Positions 41,181 to 53,990 of a stretch of DNA of 64,000 nucleotides are shown piece by piece. The DNA comes from Plotosus lineatus (lineage: Eukaryota; Chordata; Actinopteri; Siluriformes; Plotosidae). Numbering within the stretch: position 1 is the first letter of the stretch; each line of letters starts with the position of its first letter. Location: the NCBI GenBank assembly GCA_024760905.1, contig CM045733.1, positions 19,057,501 to 19,121,500 on the forward strand, written 5' to 3'. The notes below the pieces were generated by a model. It ran no database searches and had not been told where the DNA came from. It was given only the letters and a program-made list of their open reading frames with translations. The position numbers were made by a program, and so were the translations under genes.

Positions 41181-42194
41181 GTATCTGTTAACTGACGTCT
41201 AACTGTTAAACATCTTCTCAGATGTGAAGTAGAGGGACAGATCATGTCTATCTGTGAAGGAAGATCCAGTCTTGCATGGATTATAGATCATGAGCAGTAG
41301 AATGGAGTAAGTAAAGAGGGTCTGACTCCAGGGAGAGTGTTGATTTAATAAGTAGCCAGGTGAAATTTAAATTCATGATTTCCACAATGAGCGCAGGGTT
41401 CCTCTATTGTGTTGGAAGCTGCTGGCAATATGCCTCAGGGATTTTTGTTCCTCCCTTGTCTTCCCTCCATCTCTCTCATAATGAGTGAACTTCACTATTT
41501 CCCAATGCCAAGACATTCCTTGAGTTGATAGTATTTTTTGCTCCGCTGGCAGCCAACCCCATGTTCTTCTGCACTATGAAAAGGGAGACTGTGGTTTCAT
41601 ATATCTGCTCTCTATTCAGAGACATTCATCTTTTTTCCTGGCTGGGCAGCAATGAAAAACCACCTCCCTCTTTTGCACTGTGAATTCTGCACTGAGGACA
41701 TGAATGATATTAGGTGCACAACCCTGGGCTGAACCATAATTACAGTTGTTATCAAGCCAACCCACAGATAAGACAGATTCGAGATAGGAATGTCTTTGTC
41801 ATCCTAAGAGACGAACCATGCGAAGTTTTCAGAATGAATGCTGCCTGTTAAATGACTCTTTATGCAGTTTCACTCCACTCTACTCTTTTCCAAAAGAGGG
41901 CAGCACTTTGGTGTCTCATGTTTTGATTTTGGCTGCAGAATATATTGTTTTAATATCCAATATTTCAAAGGAAATATCATCAACACTCTTTTGTTTCAAA
42001 TATTGGGCTCTGACATAACAGGTGGAGCATGAGTTAAGTTCTGTGGGTTCAGTTAGGCGTTTGTTAACTGCTGTCTTTTCCGCTGATATTTCCCTTAACC
42101 ATGAGCGTAATGATGAAGTGACAGACCACCAATTATCAGTCTGCAGAATGTTGGGTATTAAAAAAAAGAATATTATGCAAAGCAACATTCATTG
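41181..42194. other. Single-copy DNA, candidate conserved non-coding segment
   Basis: No repeat or coding domain is recognised. The interval 41280-41800 is complex and moderately balanced. The 66- and 90-codon frames on opposite strands near 41818-42188 lack domains. Confidence 0.35.
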
Positions 42195-42234
<40 letters not shown>

Positions 42235-42422
42235 GGGCCTGATAACGTATGCCTCTGCACGGTGGGCCTAGATAGGGGAACTGTATGTTCCCTGAAGTAA
42301 ACGTACATTACCCAGTTAGGGTTAATCCCCCAAATCTGGTATTTTAATGGGTTACGGAACGCCAATAAATTGATCAAACTCCATTTCCGGAGTACATTGA
42401 GCTTCCCTACAGTAATAATCCC

Positions 42423-42456
<34 letters not shown>

Positions 42457-42704
42457 TGCAAATAACTGGGCTATCAAAGGCGGGCCATGTCTCTCACATG
42501 GTGAGAGGCATGTAAAAGAACCATTGCTGACTTTCGTAAAGAGTAGCTGCAAAGCTGTCAGCTGTGTTTCTGTCCCTTGCTAAAGGGTTGTGTCAGGAAG
42601 GGCATCTGCCGTAAACACCTATGCCAAATCAAAACGTGCGATTCATTCGCTGTAGCGACCCCTGATAAAGGGAAAAAGCCGAAAGGAAATCTCATCTCAA
42701 TAAT

Positions 42705-42761
<57 letters not shown>
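42195..42761. repeat. Three (AAT)n arrays around a truncated SINE
   Basis: (ATA)n lies at about 42195-42230, 42421-42455 and 42700-42761. The middle and right arrays directly flank a 5'-truncated SINE (42456-42694). The interval 42235-42415 is unclassified. Confidence 0.8.
42456..42694 (+). repeat. SINE family A, RTE-like tail, 5'-truncated
   Basis: Begins GCAAATAACTGGGCTATCAA within the body. It continues through GTTGTGTCAGGAAGGGCATC and GCTGTAGCGACCCCTGATAA to AAAAAGCCGAAAGGAAATCT and CATCTCA. Confidence 0.88.
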
Positions 42762-42824
42762 TCATATAGATGATAGATTCCTTTCACATGAGAATGAGAA
42801 TTTCATTCATGTTTTTTTCAGAAA

Positions 42825-43020
42825 AGCCTATTAGCCTAATACACATGGCTTTGGACTGAGGGAAGAAACCAGAGGACTCAGAGGAAACCCATGCAAGCAC
42901 AGGAAAAATATGCAAACTCCACACAGAAACTCTCTGGCTGAGCCCAGAACCCGAACCCAGGACCTCCTTGAGGGATTGAGATTGAGATTGAGATATGCTC
43001 ACCATTACGCCACAAAACCA
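42825..43020 (-). repeat. SINE family B fragment
   Basis: Contains GGAAGAAACCAGAGGACTCA, ATATGCAAACTCCACACAGA and the head-like CACCATTACGCCACAAAACC. A short (GAGATT)n duplication near 42974-42993 lies at the head. Confidence 0.78.
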
Positions 43021-43324
43021 CTCACAGATTAAAATCAGACAGTATTTAAACGCCATCATTCAGTAAAGGTAAAGTGCATACTTAAGGAGACTATAAATAA
43101 GATCAAAACCTTTCATTTCCAGGGGTTTTCTTTTTTCTATTTTGCCATATACAGGTAGCAATGGTACATCACTACCAGCAATCAAATTCTTGGACTCAGA
43201 GTCCCCTCAATATTGCACAAAAGATTTATGACCATATCTCTCTCTCTCTCTCTCCAAGGAATGGACATCAATCCCTGAAGCTTGAATGATGCTCATACAG
43301 AGAGCCATGGCTTTCATTACAATG
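43021..43324. other. Single-copy DNA with short (TC)n
   Basis: No feature other than a (TC)n run near 43238-43254. Confidence 0.4.
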
Positions 43325-43546
43325 ATCTACCATATGGTTCCACAGGCCACTCACACATGTGGACAATTTGAAACAGCCTACTGTGCATGTTTTTGGACTG
43401 TGGGAGGAAACCGGAGTACCCGGAGGAAACCCACACAAGCACAGGGAGAACATGCAAACTCCACACAGAAATGCCCAAGCCTGGAATTGAACCCAGGCCA
43501 TCCTGCTGTGAGGCAGACGTTGCTATGTCACCATGCCACCCTATGA
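43325..43546 (-). repeat. SINE family B fragment
   Basis: Contains TTTGGACTGTGGGAGGAAAC, GGAGAACATGCAAACTCCAC and the head GTTGCTATGTCACCATGCCA. The tail part is missing. Confidence 0.85.
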
Positions 43547-44728
<1,182 letters not shown>

Positions 44729-44730
44729 TG

Positions 44731-45053
44731 GGGGCAGTGGTGGCCTGCTGGTAAGGTGCTGGATTGCTAATCCCAAATTCTGGGGTTCAAGCCCTATCAC
44801 CGGGTTGTCGCTGCTGTTTTCCCAGTGCAGCTAACTGGGTTATGAAAGGCCTTCCATGTTTCTCACTGTGTGTGTTGAGAGGCATCTGAAAGAACCATTG
44901 CTGGCTTTTGTCAAGAGCAGGCTGCATAGCCATCAGCATGTTTCTGAACTGCGATGGCTAGGGTGTACTCTACACTTACCAGAGTCAACTGAAATGGGCG
45001 CCAGCCTCCCTGCGACCCTAATTAGGATTAAGCAGTTCAGAAAATGATTGAAT
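44731..45053 (+). repeat. SINE family A, L2-like tail
   Basis: The head GGGGCAGTGGTGGCCTGCTG, body, and tail CCTAATTAGGATTAAGCAGT, then AAAATGATTGAATA. A 14-bp target duplication with one mismatch flanks it: AAATGGACACTGTG at 44717-44730 and AAATGTACACTGTG at 45054-45067. Confidence 0.92.
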
Positions 45054-45067
45054 AAATGTACACTGTG

Positions 45068-45927
45068 TGCTCCAGTCCAACGATGAAAACAGCCAATAGC
45101 CATAGTTTCTCAGGGTATCAGGTTATGTCAGTGTACATCTGTGGTGACATCACTCATGGAGAAAAGTACACTAAGTTTTACGGTGTGACATCGTTGCTAG
45201 GGACACGAACGCTTGTTTCATCAAGACAAGCCTGTTGCACACACAAGCATGGCTGTAGAAGAAGATGTGGCTACTGCACTGTACTGAACTCTCTCCAGTA
45301 CATCATGAGTTGTGAATTTTAAAATGAAATAATGGCTCGATACTGAAACACATAATCATGCAGTGTCTTAAATCCCAAATATTTCTGAACTATTTTGAAA
45401 TTAAATGTATTTTTATTTGTGGTGAAGGTGAGGATGGAAGGGTGTAACGATAAAATTGTGTAAAACATCAAATGGTGTGTTGTGTTGTTGCTAGTGAAGA
45501 AAACCACAGCAATTATCTACAAATAATTGTTTTCAGATTTATTTTCAAGTTTATCATATGGAACATATTTTAACAGGTTAAAATAACGCAAATATAATTG
45601 CTACAGTATTGCCAGTAATTGTACTCAATAAATGAAATAAAGGATGATATTGCTGATTCAATTGAAGATTGCCTACACATGTACCAGAGCAGTGGCACAT
45701 ATGGTGCAAATGGTCTAATTAGTTTTAGTGTGTTTATTTGGTCACTGTGCCAGAGTGATATTACTATTCTGTGTTATGAACTAGGCTAAATAATAGGCTT
45801 GCACAGTTATGTCATCGTGATGCAGTTTAGTAGTTGCTGTTGCCAAGATGTTAAATTTACCAAAAAGAAATATGATACAAGGGTTATGACCTTTCCAGCT
45901 ATACCTTTATTCATATTTAACATCACA
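45068..45927. other. Single-copy DNA
   Basis: No gene or repeat recognised. The 88-codon frame at 45056-45322 has no domain. Confidence 0.4.
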
Positions 45928-46262
45928 GGTGGCCTGGTGGTAAAGGGTGTTGGATTGCTGATCTTAAGGTTGGGGGTTTGAGTCCCACCCTGCACAATTT
46001 TGTCACACACCCCTGTGCGGCTAACTGGGTTATCAAAGGCGGGCCATGTCTCTCACTGTCTATGGTGTGAGATTCATGTAAAAGAACCATTGCTGACTTT
46101 TGTAAAGAGTTACTGCAAGCCGTCAGCGTGTTTCTGTCCCTTGCTAAAGGGTTGTGACAGGAAGGGCATCCGACGTGAAATCCGAATCAAACATGCGAAT
46201 CAGATGATTCGCTGTAGCGACCCCTGGAAAAAGGGGGAAAGACGAAAGGAAAAGAAGAAGAT
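45928..46262 (+). repeat. SINE family A, RTE-like tail
   Basis: The head GGTGGCCTGGTGGTAAAGGG and GGTTTGAGTCCCACC is followed by the body and GTTGTGACAGGAAGGGCATC. The end reads GCTGTAGCGACCCCTGGAAA, GACGAAAGGAAAAGAAGAAG. It is directly followed by a Tc1 fragment. Confidence 0.88.
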
Positions 46263-46264
46263 TT

Positions 46265-46718
46265 TCCTGATGTATGCATGCAGGACACCAGAGGCAGTGT
46301 GATTTTCTGCAGGGCAATGATCTTTTGGGAAACCTTGGGTTGTAGAATTCATGTGGATGTTATTTTGACACATTTTATCTGCCGACATATTATTACAGAC
46401 TTAATTTTACCTCATGGTAGTAGTTTCTTTCAGCAGAATAATGCACCCTGCCATATTACAAAACATGTTCAGAAATGGTTTCAGGATATCTGGCCTCCGA
46501 ATTCCACATCTGTAATATGTGCTGGACAAACAATCCAAACCATGGAGGCTCGAACTTGCATCTTACAATATTTAAAGGATGTGCTTGGTGTCAGATACCA
46601 CAACAGACCTTCAGAGATGTTGTATAGTTTCGGCGTGATAGGTAAGAGCCATTTTAGTGGGATAACTATGACCTACATATTAATAGGTAGATGGTTTAGT
46701 GTTAAAGCTGATTAGTGT
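46265..46718 (+). mobile_element. Tc1-like transposon (family T2), 3' half
   Basis: A truncated copy ends in AGATGGTTTAGTGTTAAAGC and TGATTAGTG, the right terminal repeat of the family seen at 31834-32383. The left part is transposase coding DNA. No left terminal repeat is present; the copy starts against a SINE tail. Confidence 0.72.
46278..46715 (+). pseudogene. Tc1-like transposase C-terminal remnant (T2)
   Basis: The frame includes DVILTHFICRHIITDLILPH and SSFFQQNNAPCHITKHVQKW. The position usually holding the second catalytic Asp (FQQDNAPCH in the family) reads N. The expected Asn-Pro-x-Glu motif is missing, with the sequence running from WPPNSTSVICAGQ instead. The protein is inactive. 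Confidence 0.72.
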
Positions 46719-46735
46719 ACATATACAGGGATCCC

Positions 46736-47226
46736 TCACTTTCCGCGGTTAATTGGGACAGAGATCCCACACGACCATTGAAATCTGCGAAGTAGGACCA
46801 CACCCCCTCCCACCCACCCACCCCCGACTGAGGTATACGTACACGTATATGTGTATATAATATCAATAAATACATATTCAATGCTATAAATGCTTATAAT
46901 AACAATTAAACATTAAAAATAATGCATAAGATTTAAATAAAATATACACACATACAGGTTCGCGTGCACACGCACGCACTTGTGTGTGCACAAACTCAGA
47001 TGCGTACCTCACAATGTAACCAGTTTTGATGGGAGATTTTGGGTTGTTTTTTGTTTTGTGCTGGTTTAGGGGTTTTGCATAATTGGCCTTGTGTTTGTGG
47101 TATTTTCCTTAATGTTTTCACCTATTCTTCCTTAATTTCCTTATTTTTTAATTCGATGAATATTAAAAAAAAACACAATGCACTGAAGCCGCATGAATTG
47201 AAGCGCAAAGTAGCGACAGATCCCTG
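46736..47226. mobile_element. P1 pogo-type MITE
   Basis: Left end CAGGGATCCCTCACTTTCCG and right end AAGTAGCGACAGATCCCTG; TA lies at 46734-46735 on the left. The right flank is TGTA. The interior has an ACACACAGATGCG-like block and a T-rich tract. No coding capacity. Confidence 0.88.
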
Positions 47227-47734
47227 TGTATTATTGAGGTTGCTCAGTGTGCAAGTTATGGGAAAGTGGAAGTTTATTTCAGTTATATCAGAATATACAG
47301 CAATTGTTGTCTCATATTGCAGTGTAGGTGTTTAAAATGAATTTTCTTTTATCTCAGTGGCCTTCTCTTTGTTTTGTGATATGTCATTGGGGATTTGAAC
47401 TCCATCTCGTTTTGTGGATCAAATTCCAACCTGCACTAGTTTATTTCAGTGATTCCATCTTATAGAGCATGTTCCTAAGATCTACTTCTATGGCTTCAGA
47501 ATGGTTGGTTTGTATTATATTTGTAAAATTGCTATTTTGCTGGTGACCTGGCTTGTTTTTATTTAGGAAAGAACCGTTAATTGTGTGCTCTGGGTGTGAG
47601 CTGTGGCTTTACAGCCACAGACATAAAACATGGTTTCGGTTAGATGTAGGTGTTTGCTCTGCAAAATCTTTCTCTCCCTCCATGGCCACTGTGGGTGTGG
47701 TGCTTCTATGTGATACAGACTGTCTCTAGCTCTA

Positions 47735-47779
<45 letters not shown>

Positions 47780-48308
47780 CTCCTCTCTCTCTCAAGTTCT
47801 CTCTGGGACTATGTGTGTTTCATAATTCAATGTTGGTGGTTAAAGGGATTAGATGGTGTAATATTAAAGATATCAGTTTGTCTCATTCGTAGTTGTTTGT
47901 CTCATCTGTGTTGTCTGTCAGTATAGATGGCAAGTTTGCTGGTGCATATGCATCCTGCACATTTTGCACAGACTAAGGTTTCATAAATGAGGGACCTGAT
48001 AATACAGTATATTTCTAAGAAGGATCAACTTCAAAGGTTAGAGTATACATGTTGCCCTAGAACATAAGGCTTAAAAAACATGTACAGGAAATTATATGTT
48101 TTATATTTTTTGCAAATTGCCCACACAACATTATTTTGAATTCAAACATGGCATGGGAGAACACTCCTAAATAAACAAACAAAAAAATTACTTTTTTAAT
48201 ACATGTATTGTGGTATGCTTGAAGTTTCACAGCAATGTATACACTGTGGAAGGGTCAAAACTCTACCCTTGTTTAAGTCCCTGTCAAATTCAGTGCACAA
48301 CAGGTATA
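47227..48308. other. Single-copy DNA with (TC)n
   Basis: A CT microsatellite lies at about 47740-47777. No gene is recognised. Confidence 0.42.
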
Positions 48309-49868
48309 CAGGTCCTTCTCAGAAAATTAGCATATTGTGATAAAGTTCATTATTTTCTGTAATGTACTGATAAACATTAGACTTTCATATATTTTAGATT
48401 CATTACACACAACTGAAGTAGTTCAAGCCTTTTATTGTTTCAATATTGATAATTTTGGCAAAAAAAGTAAAGAAAAACCAAAAATCCCTATCTCAAAATA
48501 TTAGCATATTTCATCCGACCAATAAAAAAAAGTGTTTTTAATACAAAAAAATTAAATCTCCAAATAATTATGTTCAGTTATGCACTCAATACTTGGTCGG
48601 GAATCCTTTTGCAGAAATGACTGCTTCAATGCGGCGTGGCATGGAGGCAATCAGCCTGTGGCACTGCTGAGGTGTTACGGAGGCCCAGGATGCTTCGACA
48701 GCGGCCTTAAGCTCATCCACAGTGTTGGGTCTGGTGTCTCTCAACTTTCTCTTCACAATATCCCACAGATTCTCTCTGGGGTTCAGGTCAGGAGAGTTGG
48801 CAGGCCAATTGAGCACAGTAATACCATGGTCAGTAAACCATTTAGCAGTGGTTTTGGCACTGTGAGCAGGTGCAGGTCGTGCTGAAAAATGAAATCTTCA
48901 TCTCCAGAAAGCTTTTCAGCAGATGGAAGCATGAAGTGCTCCAAAATCTCCTGATAGCTCGCTGCATTGACCCTGCCCTTGATAAAACACAGTGGACCAA
49001 CACCAGCAGCTGACATGGCACCCCAGACCATCACTGACTGTGAGTACTTGACACTGGACTTCAGGCATTTTGGCATTTCCTTCTCCCCAGTCTTCCTCCA
49101 GACTCTGGCACCTTGATTTCCGAATGACATGCAAAATTTGCTTTCATCCGAAAAAAGTACTTTCTTCTACCGCTGTTTCTGGTTCAAAAGTGGCTTGACC
49201 TGGGGAATGCGGCACCTGTAGCCCATTTCCCGCACACGCCTGTGCACGGTGGCTCTGGATGTTTCTACTCCAGACTCAGTCCACTGCTTCCACAGGTCCC
49301 CCAAGGTCTGGAATCGGCCCTTCTCTACAATCTTCCTCAGGGTCCGGTCACCTCTTCTGGTTGTGCAGCGTTTTCTGCCACACGTTTTCCTTCCCACAGA
49401 CGTCCCAATGAGGTGGCTTGATAGAGCACTCTGGGAACAGCCTATTCGCTCAGAGATTTCTTTCTGTGTCTTACCCTCTTGCTTGAGGGTGTCAATGATG
49501 GCCTTCTGGACAGCAGTCAGGTCGGCAGTCTTACCCATGATTGCGGTTTTGAGTAATGAACCAGGCTGGGAGTTTTTAAAAGCCTCAGGAATCTTTTGCA
49601 GGTGTTTAGAGTTAATTGGTTGATTCAGATGATTAGGTTAATAGCTCGTTTCGACTACCTTTTCATAATATGCTAATTTTTTGAGATAGGAATTTTGGGT
49701 TTTCAAGAGCTGTAAGCCAAAATCATCAGAATTAAAACAATAAAAGACCTGAAATATTTCAGTTGGTTTGCAATGAATCTGAGCTATATGAAAGTTTAAT
49801 TTTTATTAGTACATTACAACAAATAATGAACTTTATCACAATATGCTAATTTTTTTGAGAAGGACCTG
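48309..49868 (-). mobile_element. Tc1-like DNA transposon (family T1), copy 2
   Basis: The left end CAGGTCCTTCTCAGAAAATT and right end TTTTTTTGAGAAGGACCTG are near-perfect. TA lies at 48307-48308 and 49869-49870. The same long inverted repeats and inner CTATCTCAAAA blocks as copy 1 are present. Length is 1560 bp, matching copy 1 (1556) apart from small indels. Confidence 0.95.
48586..49538 (-). pseudogene. Tc1-like transposase, copy 2 (deleted and frameshifted)
   Basis: The N-terminus MGKTADLTAVQKAIIDTLKQ (49538 downward) retains the linker ESGVETSRATVHRRVREMGY that copy 1 lost. After NQKQR near 49167 about 52 bp are missing, removing residues that copy 1 keeps. The next frame contains SFGNQGARVWRKTGEKE, VMVWGAMSAAGVG and the second catalytic Asp in FIFQHDL. 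A one-base loss in the segment that follows shifts the frame. The last frame holds SPDLNPRENLWDIVKRKLRD with the final Glu. Confidence 0.9.
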
Positions 49869-50118
49869 TACAATACCATGATGGAAACTCCAACAAATTC
49901 CTAGGCTCACCAGATCATCGTAGCCTAGTTTTATTTAGTTTATTTATTTATTTAACCAATAATTTGACCAGGCAAGTAATTATGAATAAATCATAATTTC
50001 AATGTCCTTTAACAACCACATTAGATAGCCATTTGAAGGGGATAGAAACATAAAGTGGAAGATAGAATAAAAAATAACAACAAAGAACATTGCAGGGAAA
50101 AGACTCATTTATTTGTTC

Positions 50119-50433
50119 ATTTTTTTAACTGGTTAAGACTAATTTGAGTCATGGAGATGCTGGCACCCATCTCAGCTGACTCTGAGGGAGGGCAGAGTAC
50201 ACCCTGGACAGTTCACTAGGCCATCGCACTGCGGAAAGACACTGACAGCAATATACTCTTTGTGAAAGTAAGCAATGCTTCTTTTACATGCCTCTCACCA
50301 CAGACAGTAAGAGACACGGCAGGCGTTTAATAACCCAGTTAGCTGCATTGGGGGGACAGCAGTGACAACACTGTGACAGTGAACTTGGGTCAGTAATCCG
50401 ACACCCTACCACCAGGCCACCACAGCCCCAGTA
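50119..50433 (-). repeat. SINE family A, L2-like tail
   Basis: A diverged minus-strand copy with GGCACCCATCTCAGCTGACT, AGTACACCCTGGACAGTTCA, CAATGCTTCTTTTACATGCC and the head-like CTACCACCAGGCCACCACAG. Confidence 0.85.
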
Positions 50434-50499
50434 AAAGGAATAAAAGTCAAAATGGTATTACATCAAATTGAACAAAAGTGCTTGGCAAATAGGAAAATA

Positions 50500-51288
50500 C
50501 AGTGATACCTCTGCTCACGAACATAATTGGTTCCCAGAAAGTGTGTGTAAGGCGAAAAGTTCGTCTTCCGAACATTTATTTCCCATAAGAAACCATTAAA
50601 ATGAGAATAATCCGTTCCCAGGTCCCCATAAAACATAATTTTCTACTAAATAAGCCTTAAAACTACACAAAAATATACCTTATTTTATGTATAATAAATG
50701 TGCTATTGTATTGTAATTAAAGAAATAAACTGTACTGTATAATAAAGTGGTTTTATTTACCTTTGTGATGGTAGTTGATGGCTTGATGGAATGGAGTGGG
50801 AGGAGGAGGGAGGGAGGGACTTACTGTTTGGAAGGAGTGTTTGGAAACGCCTACTGTTTGGAAACACCCTTAGCCACACACGCACCCTTAATAGCTTCCT
50901 TGTTCTTAAGGATGGGAGCAATGGTAGACTTAGCGTACTGGTACTGGGACGCTGAGTCACACAAACGCACACCTCGTTCGTGTTTTTCAATGATCTCCGC
51001 CTGTGGTGGGGTCTTTTTCGGTCCCATAATAGCAAAAGTACACGCAATATGGTCCAAAATGTCTAGCAAACACAAACCACTTCCGCACTCAAAGAAAGGG
51101 GGTGACGAACTGGGACGCCGTGAGCGTGCGTCAGCTTCTCGTGGCCGCCACCGTGGCGCTGTTCGACCGCGTGGTTTGATTCGTCCGCCGAAAACTAGTT
51201 CATCAGCAGAGACTATATGCTCGCGAATTTCATGTTCTTGAGGCGAAAAGTTCGTGAGCTTAAGCGTTCGTCAGCGGAGGTTTTACTG
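50500..51288. mobile_element. Tigger-like non-autonomous element (family P5), copy 2
   Basis: The same termini as copy 1 (CAGTGATACCTCTGCTCACG, GTCAGCGGAGGTTTTACTG), TA at 50498-50499 and 51289-51290, and the same length of 789 bp. By eye I count about ten substitutions and no net length change between the copies. Confidence 0.95.
50851..51027 (-). CDS. CENP-B N-terminal-type helix-turn-helix ORF inside P5, copy 2
   Basis: From MGPKKTPPQAEIIEKHERG onward the frame is identical at the protein level to copy 1 (RLCDSASQYQYAKSTIAPIL, KNKEAIKGACVAKG). Upstream residues in the longer frame from 51075 differ slightly (MCLLDILDHIACTFAI versus the IE variants). No catalytic domain follows. Confidence 0.65.
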   Translation of the reverse strand: MGPKKTPPQAEIIEKHERGVRLCDSASQYQYAKSTIAPILKNKEAIKGACVAKGVSKQ

Positions 51289-52072
51289 TAGGTATTTTTT
51301 GTAAGTCTTTTTCATATGATTGTTAATACCGAAACTGAGTGCATTTTAAATTATTTTTGTAGCATATTCCATTACGTTGCTGTGCAGTCTGAAGCTATGA
51401 GAGATTAAATGAAATTTTGGATTTTGAAGCATCTTACAGCATTTGGACAGAAAAGTGCTGCACTTAATAGACATTCATTCTGGCAAGAGACGTAATAAAG
51501 AAAGGACTCAACAGGAAAAGTCTCGTAACTTATCACGAACCTGTGGATAATACAGTACGTATGGTGAAAATGTATGTAGACATCTTACCAAGTAGAAAAG
51601 AGAGGATTTTTAAAAATGAGAAGTCATCACAAGCAAAACGGAATGAAATGTCTACATGTATCGACCTAGACTGTATAGATTACTGCAGTCACTATAGTCA
51701 GAGGAACTATTGCCATTTGAACAATAGTAAGTTTAACCACAAATGTGAAAGAGGAACATTTTCTATATGTCCGGTTAAGGGTGGTGGGAAATTCATAATT
51801 ATGTTTTCCTAGGAGATGCTCAATAGCAAGTAACAAATGAAAATTAGAGAAAGTTATGAATAAAAGCAGAGAACAAAGGGGACCTAAAATAGACCCCTGA
51901 GGGACACCTTTACTAACAAAGTACAAGTTAGTATTAAAAACTACAGAAAGGTCTTATGTTAAAATTGACTTTTCTTGATCAAACTCATTACATAATGATT
52001 TTCTTTTATTCTTATATACAAAGTAATAGAATTCATTGGGTTCCAAAATCAAACTTCGTCGGGCCCTAAATA
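51289..52072. other. Single-copy DNA with a short RT-like motif
   Basis: Otherwise unremarkable. On the minus strand near 51926-51855 the frame reads MYFVSKGVPQGSILGPL, like the turn before the second palm motif of jockey/L2-type RTs. Nothing else nearby supports a LINE. Confidence 0.35.
51855..51926 (-). pseudogene. Possible LINE RT motif fragment
   Basis: GVPQGSILGPL is a strongly conserved stretch in several non-LTR RT clades. The adjoining frame does not show the expected Asp-Asp box, so this is a very short relic or a chance match. Confidence 0.35.
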
Positions 52073-53636
52073 CACTGCCCTTCATAATTATTGGCAGCCC
52101 TGGTTAAGATGTGTTTTTTATCTTATAATAATGTCAGTTTTATTTTCAAAATATATCGGACCACAAGGAAAAAAGGGAAAATCCAACCTTTATTTCATGT
52201 GCATTTATTTAGTGGGAAAAAATCCCAGATTAAGAAATATTTTTTTTACATCAAATCAGGTGTGCCACAATTATTAGTGCCCCCGGTGTTAATACTTTGT
52301 AGAGCCCCCTTTTTCCCAACAAAACAGTACATAATCTTCTTGAAAATGATTCACAAGATGTGAGAACACAGAGAGAAAAATCTTCAACAATTCCTCTTTG
52401 CATAATCTCTTTAAATCATCCAGTGACCTTGGTCTTCACCTCTGCACCCTCCTCTTCAGCTCATTCCACAGGTTTTCAGTGGGGTTGAGGTCTGGAGACT
52501 AAGATGGCCATGGGAGGAGAATAATTCTGTATCTGTAAACCATTTCTGTGTATATTTGGCCACATATTTAGGGTCATTATCTTGCTGAAAGACCCAGTGA
52601 CAATTCATCTTCATCTTTTGAGCAGAAGCCACCAAATTTTAATTTGAAATGTCCTGGTATTTCAACGCATTCATGATGACATGCACCCTAACAAGATTCT
52701 CAGGGCCTCTGGAAGAGAAACAGACCCACAGCATCACCAATCCTCCCCATACTTCACAGTGGGTATGAGGTACTTTTCGGCATACTCGTCTTTTGCATTC
52801 CCACTTAGAGTGTTTGTTGCCAAAAAGCTCTATCTTGATCTCATCTGACCAAAGCACACCCAGTTGAAGTCCCAATACTACTTAGCAAACTCCAGACGTT
52901 TGTGTTTATAACTTTTTCCGTGCATACCTACCAAACAGCTTGTTGGCATGTAGCTAGCACGTGATGGTTGTTTTTGAAACTTTGTAGCCACAAGATGTTA
53001 TTTGGTGCAATACTTAAACAGGCGGCTTTGGAGAACTTGTTATTTCTATTACCATCCTCCTCACTATGTGTGGTGGCAAAATAAATTTGCATACTCATCC
53101 AGGCTTATTTAGCGCTGTTCCGGTTGTTTCAAACTTCTTGATGATTCCTCTGACAGTAGATTTGGGCAGGTACAGGTGAGGGGCTATTTTCTTGTAGCCA
53201 TTGCGTGACTTGTGAAGGTTGACACACATCTGCCTTACTTCAATGATGTCGTGTTCTTTTAGCTTTTCCCATGTTGAAGAGTGGATAAGATAAATGGCCT
53301 CTGTGTCACGTCATATTTATACCCCATGGAAACAGGAAGTGAAAATTTACTGATTCAATGTTCCTAGATACTCTTATCAACTTTGTAAACTACTATAGAA
53401 ACAACAGAAATACTTAGGAATTGTTAGGGTGCCAATAATTCTGGAAAACTTGATTTTAAGAAGAATAATACTTCTTAGTCAGGTTTTGTTTTTCCCGTTT
53501 AAAATTCAGTTGAGTTGAATGTTATATTATTTTATAATTTTCATTGTGAGACTATGCTTCTGCATTAAAAATTGCATTAATTTTAAGGCTTTTAAAGCAT
53601 CTTAATCAGGGCTGCCTATAATTGTGGAGGGCAGTG
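52073..53636 (-). mobile_element. Tc1-like DNA transposon (family T4)
   Basis: The left end CACTGCCCTTCATAATTATT and right end CTATAATTGTGGAGGGCAGTG are imperfect inverted repeats, with TA at 52071-52072 and 53637-53638. Further inner blocks (GGCAGCCCTGGTTAAGATG versus GCATCTTAATCAGGGCTGCC) extend the repeats. The transposase on the minus strand is degraded. Confidence 0.9.
52639..53272 (-). pseudogene. Tc1-like transposase remnant (T4)
   Basis: A start-like ATGGGAAAAGCTAAAAGAAC lies near 53272 on the minus strand, followed by a decayed N-terminus. The clearest block (52875-52639) contains VLWSDEIKIELFGNKH with the first catalytic Asp, then VWGGLVMLWVCFSSRG. Stops and indels separate the parts. 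Sequence down to about 52400 may belong to the gene's 3' part. Confidence 0.75.
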
Positions 53637-53689
53637 TATGCTCAATTTCACATTAACTTTGACTTTCTTTTACACCCACAACAACCCAT

Positions 53690-53990
53690 CACATGAAGAA
53701 AGGCGGGAGCCTTTTTCAGCTAACACTGGGTGAATTCAATGCACACCCTGAACAGCTCACCAGACTATTGCAGGGCCAACACACTCACACTTCACACTCG
53801 GAGCAATTTCGATTAGGCAGTTAATCTAATGTGCATGATGTCTTTGGAGAATGGTAAGAAACTGGAATACCAGAATAAATCTACGCAAGCAAATTTCACC
53901 AGAAATGCCCTCACTGAGCCTGGGTCTCGAACCCAATACCTTCTTACTGTAAAGTGGACATGCAACCACTAAACCACTGTGCTGCCTCAA
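53690..53990 (-). repeat. SINE family B, diverged
   Basis: Contains GCACACCCTGAACAGCTCAC, TCACACTCGGAGCAATTTCG and the head ACCACTAAACCACTGTGCTG. The tail is poorly preserved. Confidence 0.75.

Noticed and set aside
45150..45300. X-box-like promoter (GTTGCTAGGGACAC)
   Set aside because: Only a half-site match, with no CpG enrichment or nearby coding exon.
52639..52875. Host gene resembling a transposase
   Set aside because: It lies between Tc1 inverted repeats and is broken by stops and frameshifts, so it is a transposon relic.
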